From Cynocephalus volans (lineage: Eukaryota; Chordata; Mammalia; Dermoptera; Cynocephalidae): DNA of 64,000 bases. Numbering within the stretch: the first letter of the stretch is position 1; the number at the start of each line of letters is the position of its first letter. The position numbers and the translations under genes are program-made. The stretch spans positions 83,840,427-83,904,426 of the forward strand of contig NC_084472.1 of assembly GCF_027409185.1 (NCBI RefSeq). Reading direction: 5' to 3'. Below, in pieces: positions 1-13,741 of the stretch. Under the pieces are notes generated by a model that searched no databases, had not been told where the DNA came from, and saw only the letters and a list, made by a program, of their open reading frames with translations.

Positions 1-2593
1 TAAAATCATTAGGTAGATACCTTTCATGTTTTAAACATCATCAAAGGCATGATATTTAAACACCAAAGAAACAAAAATCCTAGCTGGCAAACACATCTAC
101 CAGGCAGCATCTGAAAATCAGCATCCCCAACAATTCACTCTGGATTTAAAAAAAAAAAAAAAAAAAAATAAGATGATAGTCACATACCTTCATAAAAACT
201 TTTCAAAATAAATAGCACTCAATAAATGTTCTGTGTGTGTATGATTATTCCTGAATTGGTATTCAGTTTGAATTATGCATATATATAATGTACATGTATG
301 GTATTATTCAAAAATGTTTTAAAAGGCTAACAGGAATAAGAAGGGTTTCTGAGATAGCATGTACTCTCTCACGAGGGCAAGCATTAAATGGCATTGAGGT
401 CATATCACCAGGGATTCAATCATTTCTGACAATCCCTTCAACAGAGAGGATTATGGGCTGACATCTCATTATTGTAGTACTGAAACATGAATAATTTGTC
501 CTACACTGATGGCCAGGAGATACTGAAATACATACAGTTATGAGGTTATAGTTCTAAAGAATAAACTCTAAAAATATTACAAAAGAATAATAGTGGGAAA
601 GGCATACTAATGAAAACTGTATGATTGTATACACATATAATTTATATATATATTGGATTTTGTTTGTTAAATAATTTTGGTTATCTGGTATTAATCTTAT
701 TAAAAAAATTAAATTGTGTCTTTAAAACATTTCTATTCCACGAATGTTCAAATTTCCTAAAAAATTAAATGGCAGAGAAATAATAAAAATGAAAGAAAGA
801 ACATAAGATTTAATATTTATGTTTAAATTACAGACAAATAATGTAATCTTTCTTGGAACTTAAAATTTATACATTTTCTTCTGTGTTTTTTTCTTATTTA
901 ATATAGATAAGATAATGATGCAGACTAATTGCATTTCTATGAAGAGAATAAATTTAAATACAGCATCAAAAGTGTGGCAGAAGAAAGTGAAAATATTGTA
1001 CTTATTTTATAAATAATATTTATAAAGGAAATCTTGTTTTCTAAGAATATATGATACTATTCATATTTAAAATATAAAAAAACATGAAATCAGCTTAATA
1101 ATGATTTTAGAACAGTTGTTACAAAGAATAAGTATTATGGTTTGATATCAAGTTTACTAATAGACTATATAAATATCTCTGTCCACATTCTTAAAGCGAA
1201 CAGTGCATAGATGGAGTAAGACAGGTACTGTAAGTGTGTAAGCAATTTCAAGGTACAAGTATTTTGTGCTGCAGGGAAAATTAGCCTGCACCATAGAGAA
1301 CTGATTTAGGTATTTTATCCAAACTTCAGCATTGACATCAGTATTGAAAAATCTCATTTGTCCAAGAACTACGGATAAATATTCTCTATTTCATTAAGTG
1401 AATTAAACTGAGTCATTGAAAATGTGTTTTATTACTTAAAAATGGCATTGGGAAATTACCAGATATAGCTTTAATCTGTCTTTTAACAAAGAATATAATA
1501 ATAAAAATGACCATGAAACAGAGAGACACTCACAGGTTATGTAAAACTTCCAGGTCCATTTGTCCATCACTTGTAAATCTCTCAGATAGTGAAGGGCAAA
1601 AACATATTTACTTGGTTTCTTCATAAATTGATTTTAACTTGGAATGAAAACAGATCTTAAAAGGGGCCACATATATTTTTTTACTGATGAAAATATTAAA
1701 GAAATATTATGGTTCTCTTACCATCTTCATATGCAGGTTATATAATATTTAGCAGTATTTTCTTAAAATTAAAATGATAACAGCAAATACACAATGTGAC
1801 AATACAGAGAATAGAACTAAAAATAATATTTGTTGGCAAAGGATTTGTGTAAAATTTATGTTCTATGTACGTGTATATACATGTGTGTGTTTATATATAT
1901 ATATATATACACATAAGAATATTATAATTTTAAAAAGCACTAATTAGCCTAATTTTCATTTTCCCCAACTATTTTTAGGTTTTACTCTCTTTCCATGACT
2001 CTTCCCATAATATTTTATTTTTAAAATGTATCTGAAATTAAATAACTTTTCCAAATATCACAATAAAGTCATAAAGTCATAGAGTTGATGATTTTAAAGT
2101 GTATTTTTGCAGAAACCAAAAGCAAGTTACCTCCCACGTGGCTAAAAATAAAACTGATCTATTGATTTACTTGCTTCTATTTTCTCACACTTGTTGATAT
2201 TAAATCACAAATAAAAGCATAGTTATGTTCTTACAGACATGTATGTAAGGAAATATTGTTATGATTACAGTCTGGAATGAGTATATATTTTGATGTTGAT
2301 ACAAAGGGAACATTAGTGTTGTTTTGATTTTCAATAATTCAGATGTTAGTCTTTTGGAACTGTCAGACACATTTCTTGAGTATATCCAAAATGAAGGTCA
2401 CACGGTTACTGTAAGAAAATCATAGCTAAAGTGATTTAAAATGCAAGAGGTACAAGTGATTTAATTATGTGCTAAAAAATCAACAGAACAAAAATGATAT
2501 TCTCTATGTTTTAAACAGAAATATGAAAGCTTCTGATAGGGAAGGGAAATTTTCTACACAGTTAAACCGTCATCAAGTTAAAGAAGCACGTAA
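1..2593. other. AT-rich intergenic stretch, no gene seen
   Basis: No credible gene, RNA or clearly recognisable mobile element. The open frames here are short and AT-driven. Small landmarks are an uninterrupted run of 21 A at 148-168 and a (TA)n microsatellite at 1892-1909 next to TG-rich sequence. The A run might be the tail of an old retroposon, but the sequence before it matches no family I recognise. Confidence 0.6.
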
Positions 2594-2767
2594 CCTCTCT
2601 TGGCTCAGTCCTTCAGAGAGTGGACTGATGACCTGAAGCATGATCTGAATCGATGGGACAGCCAGATATCTCTACACACACAGATAACTTGCTTTCTTCC
2701 TGAGAACTTCTCCAGTATAGTCAGAGCTGGTGACCTCAAAGAGCAGGATGACCGAGAGTGTGACTAA
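2594..2767 (+). other. Exon-like open stretch, unidentified
   Basis: After an in-frame TAA at 2591-2593 a frame stays open for 57 codons to a TAA at 2765-2767. It reads less like AT-rich noise than its surroundings: the composition is mixed, with several Trp and Asp/Glu residues (for example REWTDDLKHDLNRW). Possible splice acceptors are the CAG at about 2606-2610 after a pyrimidine-rich run and another CAG near 2613-2615. An AATAAA at 2876-2881 follows in a UTR-like stretch. This layout would suit a terminal coding exon or a fragment of a retrocopy on the plus strand. I do not recognise the peptide, there is no ATG near the start, and a 57-codon frame can arise by chance in 64 kb. No function is assigned. 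Confidence 0.2.
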
Positions 2768-4335
2768 GGAGGACTCCGTCCCCATTTTCTCTGTGGCTCT
2801 AAGTGCAATGTGGTCATTTTAAAACCAATGCAGTTCTTTAACCAATATGTAATTCTACCTATATATAAATATATAAATAAAATGGTAACCTTGTTACAGC
2901 ACATTTAACAGTGCCAATTCCACATTAGATTAATTATTATCTAGTTTCCCTGAAAAAAAAAAAAATCACTGTAAGGAACACTCAGTTTTTTCTTATAATA
3001 TTAAATGAATCAGAAAATAAGAAGTTATGATGATGGTTTTGATGATGTCCAAGTCCAGGAAGACTAAAGAGTTTTAATAACTTAAGAAATTGGTTGCTGA
3101 AAACTTTGAAGGGAGAAAGTTTGTGCAGGCATCTAAGTGCAGAGAGAGTGGCTGAGACAAATGAAGTAGGAGGACCCTAAAAGTAAGCTTTTTTTCTCTT
3201 AGGGTACTTTTCTAAGGTTTTTTGGCAACATCCCTTACAGTAATTTCTAGACCGGTGGTCCCAAACCACCTTTCGAGAGATATTTTTCTCCATTCCATCT
3301 TCCTCAAGATCATATAATTGAAATGGTTGTGTAACTTAAATGTGTGCTAGAGAATATATTTAATTTTATCTTCATAGCTCCGGCATAGTTGAATCTACAC
3401 CTGTTAAATCAAGATGGACAGAACCGTTTACTGCACTTCCCTCCTCTCCATGTTATACACGTTCCTTCTCCTTTGAACCGAGCTTTGCACACCTACTGTT
3501 ACCGTGCCCTACTTTCTCCTTTATAACCCCACAGTATATCCCACGCCCACATTCTTGTATGGCTTCTGTCTCCTATGATACCAGTGAAGTCCCAGTCACC
3601 ACATATGATTAGGATATTCACTTTAGCAATGTTATTCTGTGTCACTCTGAACAGGTTGACACTCTCTTGAAATGCTCATTTTACAAATGAGTTTTACAAG
3701 GCAACCATAGCGTTTTGTGAGATGTTTGGTTATTTAAAAAAAATTCCTGGTAATCAAATTAGTGTGGTTTTGAATAAGCAAAATTAAACCATTCTTTCTC
3801 CCATGATTTCTCAGAATCTTTCTTATTAGTAATGTGCTCTGCCAACTTCTGAGAGGAAAACACAGGATCTGTATGCTTCACATTAGTTTGACCAGGAAAC
3901 CTGCTTCTGAAGCTATCATGGTTGTCTTTTTTCTTTTTTATTCTTTCACTCTCTTTCTCCCAAGCTTTCTCTTACAAACTTAAATATTCTAGAGTTCACT
4001 TATCTTCATGGTTTTAGAAGTTAAGGCATAATTAGCAATTGTTAAAACATTATCTTTGCCAATTGTTTAAAACTTTTTGCTACATTTTAATTGTTGTATC
4101 TGCATAGTGATACACTTGAACTTGCCCACCACCAAAATAATCATTTTTTCTCCAAAATAAGTTTCCTCAATTAAATATTTCCATTCTAAAAATACTAATA
4201 ATCTGTCAATATCAATGAAAAATATTTTATTTAAATACTTTAAAATTTATGTTGCATACTAAATTTAAAATTACAGAATCTGATAGACAACCACCATGTT
4301 AATTTTCAGCCAAACTTATCTCAGTGTTTTTTTTT
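2768..4335. other. Intergenic stretch, no gene seen
   Basis: AT-rich unique-looking sequence. It holds the AATAAA at 2876-2881 mentioned for the open stretch upstream, and homopolymer A or T runs. I see no coding region or confident repeat. Confidence 0.5.
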
Positions 4336-4339
4336 TACA

Positions 4340-4650
4340 CAAAATGAATTATTGAACACAGCAAAAACCACTTTCTCCCCCTTTCTATTCCCCTTCCTGA
4401 GTTATATACTTAAGCTGTTTGTGCTTCTTTTTATGAAGTCTTTATAATTTTACTACCTATATATGACATAACAATATATGGTGTTTTGCAAGTTTTTATC
4501 TGACTTTATTTGCCTCAGTTATATATGCTGGCCTACATGATCTAGTTTGTTCATTTTGACTGCTGCGTAGTTTTGCATTTACTAAGGTCTTTTGATCCAT
4601 TCTTTCAATGATAAATATTTGCATTGTTTGAAAATTTTCCCTGTTAGAAC
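4340..4650 (-). mobile_element. Old L1 fragment, antisense (end of ORF2 region)
   Basis: The plus strand follows, with heavy divergence, the reverse complement of the end of L1 ORF2: a 'tctgactttatttgcctcag' type segment, then a stretch like the 'catttttactgctgagtagt' region and 'gatccattctttcaatgata'. Divergence suggests an old eutherian L1M-type insertion. Edges are approximate. It could instead be a HAL1-type relative. Confidence 0.45.
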
Positions 4651-5069
4651 CTCCCACCCACTTTTAATTAATTAATTTATTTTACCCTCAGCCTGGATCT
4701 TAGAACAGTTTAATGTCATTTATTTCTTCCCAAATTTGTATAATTCTATTCCCTTAATCCCTGTAATACATTATTATTCTAGTGTTTAATACAGTCAACA
4801 TGTATTTAGATTCACTTTATATCTCCAACTTTATTTCTTCTTCTTGCTGTCTTGCATATGAGACTTTCCATATGAGTGCACTTTTCTGCCTAAAGTTTTT
4901 TCTGCTCTTTCCATTTGGTTGTTTCCTTGTTTTAAGAAAATGCTGGCTACAGAATTCTACCAAAGCAAGTCCCCATTTTCCCCTTTCCTCGGCAGCCAAT
5001 AGAAGATAGTATGCCCATATCTTCTTCTTATCAATGTTGATATTTCAAAATCAGCTATCAACCTCACTA

Positions 5070-5079
5070 TTGGTCTTTT
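5070..5079. repeat. Left target-site duplication of the PSMC1 retrocopy
   Basis: TTGGTCTTTT here recurs at 6665-6674, just past the 5' end of the retrocopy. On the right the repeat is followed by AAATA, so the original top-strand site was TTTT/AAA, the preferred L1 endonuclease nick. This fits a minus-strand insertion with its A-tail (T-rich on the plus strand) against the left copy. Confidence 0.8.
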
Positions 5080-5080
5080 A

Positions 5081-6718
<1,638 letters not shown>

Positions 6719-6774
6719 TCATCAGAAAGGACTTTTTAGTTTCACTATGATATTCCTACTGTGGATGCCCTTTT

Positions 6775-7545
6775 ATTTTTTAAAATACTTGATTGCAGTA
6801 TAATTGACATGTGATAGATGGAAATTTGATAGCTTTTAACATATACTTACACCCATGAAACGATTAGCACAATATGAATAATGAACATTCTAGTATACAT
6901 CACCATCAAGTTTCCCTCACCCCTTTGTAGTCCCTAATACTCTCCCTGTCATACACCCAGATAGTCACTGATTTGCTTTCTATAGTTGTTATTTTCTAGA
7001 ATTTTCTATTAATAGTACCATTCAGAATGTACTCTTTTTACCAAGCTTCTTCAACTCAGTGCATTCTTTTTCTTTGCTGAGTAATATTGATCATCCCTTG
7101 TTAATGGGCATTTGTGTATCAATTCCAGTTTTGGCTGTGATAAATAAAGCTACTATGAATATGTGTGTACATGTCTCTGTACAGACACTTGATTTTTATC
7201 TCTTAGTCACACATCTGGGAGTACAACCAATGAGTCATTTGATAGATGTATGTTTAAGTTAAAAAAGAAACAAACTGCCTAATGGTTTTCTAAGTGGAGG
7301 TACCATTTACATTCCCAGCAGCATTGCATGAGTTTTAGTTCCTCCATGTCCTCAACCTGGTAAGATCAGTTTTTACAGTTTACTCATTCTAATGAGTGAG
7401 CAGTAGTGTCTCATTACTGATTGCATATGTATCCACCTAATGAATAATAACATTGAGCATCTCCTTGTGTGCTAAATTGCCATCTATGTATAATCTTTGG
7501 TTAAGACTCTCTTCAAATTGTTTTTTGAGAAAAGTAAGTAGTTTT
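6775..7545 (-). mobile_element. L1 fragment, antisense (ORF2 end plus 3' UTR)
   Basis: The plus strand reads as the reverse complement of an L1 3' end. It starts with 'cagtataattgacatgtgat' like the 3' UTR, then the 'acacccatgaaac' and 'catcaccatcaag' blocks, the 'gataaataaagctactatga' segment of late ORF2, and 'cattcccagcagcattgcat' further upstream in ORF2. Moderately diverged, L1M-type. The open frame at 7059-7262 is an antisense shadow of this L1. Confidence 0.85.
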
Positions 7546-7614
7546 TTGATTTAAAAAATAAACTCCACGGTCCATTTCTTTTGGCCTTTGCCTTTTTTCC
7601 TTTTTTTCTGCCAG

Positions 7615-7850
7615 AGATATGGACATATCTCCTGGATATGCAGCAGGAAACTTCCACTAGGAGAAGAAATCTTATGCTGTGGAAAGTAAACCAGGAATCA
7701 AATGAAACCTAGGTTCCTAATGACATTCTTGAGCAACCTAACTTTCATCTGTAGTCAACAGTCCGGCATCATCCTACAGGAAAAAAAGCTCCTCACTTGT
7801 ATAAGTCACTGTTTTAGCTTTTTCTGTAACGTGTAGGTGAGTGAGTGAGG
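7615..7850 (+). mobile_element. Probable MLT1-type MaLR LTR remnant
   Basis: Segments resemble the 3' half of an MLT1 LTR: a 'cctaggttcctaatgacatt' block, then 'gtataagtcactgtttta' and a 'tttttctgtaac' end. Divergent, and the 5' edge is unclear. Another old LTR is possible. Confidence 0.4.
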
Positions 7851-9676
7851 AAGAAAAGTCAAATGAGAAATACTCTCTTTTTTTATGTGCTATAATTATT
7901 GTGTGATTTTAATGAAACTTCTAGTTTTCATCTTATATTTTCTTTTTGGTTTCTGAGATCTTATTTATTTTCACTTAAGCTCTAAGTTCTTGGAACAGGG
8001 AGATCCTCAGCTGAAAAAAATGCTCAGCTCTGGATAATTATTGCTTTGTTTGAGACCTATTTCCAAGTGATATGGATATATGGTCCTTTAGCACCATGTG
8101 TCATTGGGTACCTGATTATAGTTGATGGATGTAAAGTATAAGCTTTTCCAAAGTTTGAAAATCTGCACCTAGACCTCATAGTTTTTCTAGCCCCATGGAA
8201 TCATTATCTATTTATCTCATTTCAGTAATCCCCAAATTCTGCACTTTATTGTTCAATATCCCAAAGTCTTGAGATAGAATAAAACTGGTTTTCTATGATT
8301 AAGTTGTCCTCTCTAGATAAAAGAAAATCAATGTTTAATGGGAGAAAAGATTAAAGAAATTACCTAACCCGAAGTAGTAAAAAGAGAATTGCTGTTTTTC
8401 AGGACCTTTGCTAATCAGTGTGTGGATTGTGAATTACAGGGAGTGTGTAATATCTGAAAGCTGGTTGGAAAGAGATGCATTCCCAGGTGATAGGTAGGCC
8501 CACAGAAATAGAACGTGCAGTTTAACTAGACTTCTTTGTGAATTGCAAACATATTAAAATAGTTAATTAAATAAAATGAACATTCATAAAGCACTACTCC
8601 AAAGCACCTCAGTCCTTGACTTTAGTCTCTATCTGAGTTCTAGATCCATCCCCACCTTTGCATTCTTTGAAACAACTTTATAATCTTATAATAAACATTT
8701 CTCTTCATTTAAGCTAGTATTTGTGTTTTTCTCGTAACTTATAAATAAAAGTAATTGACAGATTATAAATGCCTTCTACTACTTAAAATCAAAAGAGACC
8801 TTAGTAATTCAAACAAAATTTCCTTTAACACTGTAGCACAAATCTTGAAGTCTGGAAGCTATTACTGTAAATATCAGTGATGATGACAGATAATATAAAT
8901 TGGGTTTTACTTATAATCATCTGCAGACTAATTTCATTCTTTTAATCCATAATTGGGCTTTTCATGTTAATGCAAATTAGCCAAAACTAGCTTAGCTTCA
9001 CTTTCCTGAAGGATTCAGATCAATTAATGTAAATTTTTTGTTGAAATAGTACTTTAACAGATCAGGTAGCCATAATTATACACATTCTTGTGCTAGAAAT
9101 CAGTAGGCATAAAGGTTACTGCTGTTAGAGAAAAGTAACTACTAAGTCTTGAAATGAAAGTATAACTAAGAATAAATGATTCTGGAAACTCTTGAATAGG
9201 CTTAGGAGACATCAATGCACACATAAAAAAATGAAGAATTTTCAAGTGCATTGAATTACTTTCAATAATTTAAGTATGAAAAATCTAAGGTACACAACAG
9301 GATCTTCAGAAATGGGACCATACTAATTTTGCATAGCAAAGTTTTTAAAGCTGTTCAAGAAGGTATTTTTGACTTAAAAAAATGTTGACCAGTTTACAGA
9401 ATTCCAAATAATAAATCTAAAATTTTATGAGAATAATTTCTTATGATTTGCACAATTCTATTTACTAGTTTGATCTGATATTTTTTAAGGTAGGTAACAA
9501 AGCAGCATTGACCACATTCTTTCTTTTATGTATGTGATTTTCAGTTTTAAGCAAGGTTTATACTTGATTCTAGAAAAACACCACAAAGAAGAAAATAATG
9601 TCAATTTGTAGTATGCTGTTGGTCTTCTAGGATTTATAGCAAATAGAAAGATCAGACAAGAAAGAAATAGCTAAGT
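7851..9676. other. Intergenic stretch, no gene seen
   Basis: AT-rich, with no coding region, RNA gene or confidently recognisable repeat. Confidence 0.5.
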
Positions 9677-9724
9677 TATATATGTGTATGTATGTGTGTG
9701 TATGTGTGTGTGTGTGTATATATT
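9677..9724. repeat. (TG)n/(TATG)n microsatellite
   Basis: Imperfect TATG and TG units followed by TATATA. It is the source of the Thr/His-rich antisense open frame at 9627-9812, which is therefore not a gene. Confidence 0.9.
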
Positions 9725-9879
9725 TATGTATTGCTGTAAACCCAAAACCAAAAACCCTCACCAGATGTGTTCCCTGGACTTTGGACTTCTCAGTCTCCAA
9801 AACTGTAAGCAATTAATTTTGTTTTCTTTATAAGTTACCCAGTTCTAAGTGTTTTGTTATAAACAAAAGAAATGGATAA

Positions 9880-10142
9880 AGATAGCTACCAAAATATATA
9901 CAAGAACTAAATGAGGAAAACTACAAAAATCTAATGATAGAAATAAAATAGGAAATAAATAAATGGAGAGATATTCCATGTTCATAACTAGGAAGACATA
10001 ATATTGTCAAGATGCCAGTTCTTCCCAAATTGATCTGTACATTCAAATACAATCCCAATCAAATTCCCAGCAAATTATTTTTTGGATATCAACAAACTGA
10101 TTTTAAAGTTGATATGGAAAAACAAAAGATCCAAAATAGCTG
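9880..10142 (+). mobile_element. L1 ORF2 fragment, sense
   Basis: Matches the central ORF2 region of L1: 'gaggaaaactacaaaa', then 'aaataaatggagagatattc', 'atattgtcaagatgccagtt' and 'aatcccaatcaaattcccag'. The reading frame is broken. It ends abruptly at an LTR-like sequence. Confidence 0.9.
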
Positions 10143-10300
10143 CAGTAGACTGAATGCTTCCCCCTACAAAAGTCATTGAAGCTTAATCCCCACTTTAACT
10201 ATTGAGGGTGAGAAATCCTATTATGGTAATTGAAAGGTGGGCACTTAAAAAGGTGAATTGTCATAGTTAATTGCTTAATGGTGGTCATGGGTGTGGTTCT
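10143..10300 (+). mobile_element. Possible 5' part of a MaLR-type LTR
   Basis: It starts with 'tgcagtagactgaatgcttc' followed by a 'gcttaatccccac' block and a 'ggtgggcactt' block, in the order found in MST/MLT-like LTRs. Cut off on the right by an antisense L1 3' end. Divergent, so the family is uncertain. Confidence 0.4.
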
Positions 10301-10309
10301 AAGGGCTTT

Positions 10310-10495
10310 ATTTATTTATTTATTTTTCAAAAAATCAAAACAGCTTTATTGAGGTATAATTGACATATAATAAACAGCACATATGTAAAGAGTACAGTAT
10401 GATTTTTTTTGCCATATGTACACCTGTCAAATCAGCACTCCACACAATCGAGTGGACATATTCATCACTCCCTAAAGTAATGTCCTTGTATGTGC
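10310..10495 (-). mobile_element. L1 3' UTR fragment, antisense
   Basis: An (ATTT)n/T-rich tail at 10310-10327 leads into 'cagctttattgaggtataat' and 'tgacatataataaacagcac', the reverse complement of a common L1 3' UTR. Strongly 5'-truncated (about 170 bases). Confidence 0.85.
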
Positions 10496-10524
10496 CTTAA
10501 ACTTTGAGCCTCAGTAAGAGTAAA

Positions 10525-10770
10525 AACTCAAGCAGGTGAGCACAGTAATGAAGAGGGCAGACTTTGGCCTCAGAGTGACTTGGGTTCCTGTTCTCGTGCG
10601 GCTGTTCACTAGCTGTGGAACTCCGGGAAAGTTGCTTCACCTCTCTGAGCCTCAGTCTCTTCATTGTGATGGTTCCTGACTCACCATGTTATCAAGATTA
10701 TTAAAGGAGGTATTTGCAGAGCACATGGCTCAGAATAAGCCCCCAACCCATGCAACTGCTATTAATATGA
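10525..10770 (+). mobile_element. MIR SINE, sense
   Basis: Carries the MIR core: 'gacttgggttcctgttctcg', 'ttcactagctgtggaactcc', 'cttcacctctctgagcctca' and the following 'ttattaaaggaggtatttgc' and 'gcacatggctcagaata' blocks. Ancient mammalian tRNA-derived SINE. The open frames between 10730 and 11089 are incidental. Confidence 0.85.
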
Positions 10771-11129
10771 CGTCCTTTGCCAGCTCCACTACCCTCATGG
10801 CAGGCTGAGAGGAGGAAGCGGACCTGGGAAGGAGAGAGGTTTGGGAAGGGTGAGGAGGTGCAAGTGCCCAACAGCTTTGTCTACTTCTCCACTGGGTGTC
10901 CATTGCCCAGCACCATGCTGGTAAATGCTCAGCTTTCAGTAATAATAGGTGGAGTGACAAGTGGCTTATTGTCACATACAGGAAATGGGGATGAGGCAGG
11001 GTGTGTGTTGCAGCCTTATGTACCTTGACTCCACCCTCCTTCATTCGCCTTCTCTTCCAACCATATTTCCCACCTCCACTTAGGGTCACAAGCCTGCAGT
11101 CTTCCCTCCACAGACCCCGACTCTCCTTT

Positions 11130-11350
11130 TCCAGAGCAGGGCTATTTCCTCAGGAGCATCTACATTTATTTCTAGCTCATTCATTTTTCTCCAGAAGTTC
11201 ATCCATTCATGCATTTGCTCATTTAATCCATCATTCAGGCAGGCAAGCATGTTCATTTAATCATTTCTGCAGCTCTATTGGAGTATGCCTAACACTCAGC
11301 TGCCCCATGGTAGGTGATTGATAACTGCTTGTTAACTGATTGAATGAAAA
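11130..11350 (+). mobile_element. Probable L2 3' end
   Basis: The right part ('taggtgattgataactgctt' and 'gttaactgattgaatgaa') matches the end of L2, which normally reads as a 'ggtgctcaataaatgttt' block ending in GAATGAATGA-like sequence. The left part with TCATTCATT-like units is weaker. Confidence 0.5.
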
Positions 11351-11634
11351 CAGACTTCTTGCTCTTGCATTGCTCCCAGGGACAACCTTATAAGCGCACA
11401 TGATTTTGCCTTTTTCTCCACTTCCACTAAGGTCTGTGTGCCTTCCATGGCCATTAGCACATTTTTACTGAGAGGCATTGCGAGTCCTCCATGCAATCAT
11501 GCAAATCTTTTTTCACCAACTGAGCTGCCCAGTCCTGGAGGCCACTCTGCAGAACTTTGCCCCACTGAGTGCCTTGTACAGAGCCATGTACGTAGCACTC
11601 AGAGGGGCAGTTGGAGGTGACAGATCCATCACTC

Positions 11635-11860
11635 ATAGTCATAATACCAAAAGCTACTATTTACCGAGCTCTTTCTACAAGTCTTCTCATTAGACCCTCA
11701 GAATAACCTCTTGAGGATGATGTTATTAACCCAGTTTAACACTTGAGAAAATTGGGGCTCAGAGAGGTTAACTGGCTACACAACCATCAGCAGCAGAGCA
11801 GAAATCTGAGCCCAGACCTGTGAAACTCAAAGACAGTGCTATCTCCAGCTGCTCATGTTT
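11635..11860 (-). mobile_element. MIR SINE, antisense
   Basis: Reads as the MIR reverse complement: 'gctactatttaccgagctct', 'cattagaccctcagaataac', 'ggggctcagagaggttaact' and 'gcagagcagaaatctgagcc'. Well covered from the 3' end into the tRNA-related part. Confidence 0.85.
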
Positions 11861-11944
11861 GCTAAGTAGATACTATGTGCCAGACACTGTGGGGGGGATG
11901 TGTGGGGAGCAAATCTAGACACGGTTCATGTCCTTGGCAGCTTG

Positions 11945-12310
11945 TATTGGTTAGCATTTAACTGAGCTTCTAGTAACAGAAAACCCTAACGCAGTGGCAA
12001 TCAGAGCTCAATGGTGAGTGGATCAAGGCTGAGTGGGCCACCCAACAGTGGCAACAAGGACCTCACTTCCTCTTTCTGTTCCCCCATCTTGATTGTGTGA
12101 CTTCACTCTTCATGGTTGAAAGATGATCACTGCACCTGTCTGCATGGTTTCTGTGTTTCAGAGGGGAACGATGGGGCAAAAGGGCACAGGGTGTCCACGT
12201 TGAGTCTGTTTCCTTTTGAAAGTCCTTCCCACAAGTCTTAATTGGCACCTTCTATTTACATGTCATTGGTCAGTGTCATGTGGCCATTCTCACGTGCAAG
12301 GAAGGCCGGG
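11945..12310. repeat. Ancient interspersed repeat, family unresolved
   Basis: The block order ('gtattggttagcatttaact', 'agtaacagaaaaccctaac', 'attggtcagtgtcatgtggc', 'gcaaggaaggccgggaattc') resembles a widespread old mammalian repeat whose name I cannot give with certainty. The open frames in this interval are not gene-like. Confidence 0.35.
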
Positions 12311-12958
12311 AATTCAACCACAGGAGAGAAAGCTGGACAGGATGGGAGCGGACTGGATGTTCTGTAAAGTCACACACAGTTTCAACCACAGAATTCACAG
12401 GGAGACAGATTTCAGCCAAATAATCACAGAGAAATAAAGACACCATTAATAGCTGAGATAGCGCTCTGAAGGGAAAGAATTTGATCCTCCGGGTGTATTT
12501 AAGGTTCTGATCTCCCCTGTTGGGGGAGGCTGGGGACAAAGGAGAGCTGCGCTGCAGAGTCGATGCTTGATCTGGAATTGGAGGAATGATGAAGTGAAGC
12601 TGGGGAACGTAGGAGGGAAATCTGTTTTGTTTTAAGTTTTATTGTATTTGGTCAATATACAATGTGATTGATTATTGTGGCCCATTACAATGTAATGTAA
12701 TGTGGCCCAATGTAACAATTTTCTTAAGAAAGTGTATTAAAAATTGTCCACTTTGGTTGTGTATTTGTCTTAATTTTTCTCCATTAGTACTTTAATATCC
12801 ATGAATGAGGCAAGAAACCAATAGTTGTTAGGTGTCTGCTATGTGTTGGAGTCCTTGTTTTACTAAAAGAGCTTTTTTGAAATAAAGATAAGATACTTGC
12901 ATATTTCTTTTTTCTTAGTTTTAGAAAACAGTTACACAAAACTATACATATATATATA

Positions 12959-13250
12959 TGTCTTAGTTTAGGCTGCTATAACAGAATATCACACACTGGG
13001 TGGCTTATAGACAACAGAAATTTATTTCTCACAGTTTTTGAGGCTGGGTAGTCCAAGGTCAAGCCACTGGCACATTCGGTGTCTGGTGAGAGCCTGCTTC
13101 CAGATGGTCATCTTCTCACTGTGTCCTCACATGTCATAAGGGGTAAGGGATCTTTCTGGGGTCTTTTCTAATGGTGTTCTGCCCTCATGACATAATCACC
13201 TGCCAAAGACCCCATAAATTTTGAGGAATATAAATATTCAGTCTACAGCA
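12959..13250 (-). mobile_element. MaLR-type LTR, antisense
   Basis: Starts TGTCTTAGTTTAGGCTGC and continues 'ctgggtggcttatagacaac', 'tttatttctcacagtttttg', 'gaggctgggtagtccaaggt' and 'tcactgtgtcctcacatg', ending near 'gtctacagca'. This is the reverse complement of the LTR family also present at 13415-13741, shortened by internal deletion. It sits directly after a (TA)n tract. I see no clear target duplication. Confidence 0.75.
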
Positions 13251-13414
13251 GTACATAATTGTATTGGGGGCTTAAAACACAGAAATATATCAACTAATAA
13301 AAACACAAACGTTGTGGGTGGGAACCAAGCTGTATGGGAATAAGAAAATAACATTAGGTAGTAACTGGAATCTACAAGAAAAAAATGAAGAGAATCAGAA
13401 GTGGTAAATAAGAT

Positions 13415-13741
13415 TGCTATGAACTGAATGTGACCCCCCTCCCAAATTAATATGTTAAAGCCTAACTTAATGGCGATTGCAGGTGGGATCTTGAGTTACG
13501 AGGCCCCCATAAATGGCATTAGTGCCCTTATAAATGAGGTCTGAGGAGCTCATTTGCTTCTCCTGCCATGTGAGAACACAAGAAGTCACCATCTATGAAC
13601 CAGCAAGTGTGGCCTCATGAGACACCAAATCTGCTGGCACCTTGATCTTGGAATTCCCAGAACTGTGAGAAATAAAAGTTTGTTATTTAAGCCACTCAGT
13701 CTGTGGTATTTTTGTTATAGCAGCCTTAATCAGCCAACACA
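13415..13741 (+). mobile_element. Solo MaLR-type LTR nested in L1
   Basis: Starts TGCTATGAACTG and ends CAACACA. Perfect 5-base target duplication AAGAT (13410-13414 and 13742-13746). Internal blocks include 'attagtgcccttataaatga', 'tgctggcaccttgatcttgg', 'agaactgtgagaaataaa' (with an AATAAA poly(A) signal) and 'gttatttaagccactcagtc'. The 5-base duplication fits an ERVL/MaLR integration. The open frame at 13617-13856 overlaps this LTR and is not a gene. Confidence 0.85.
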
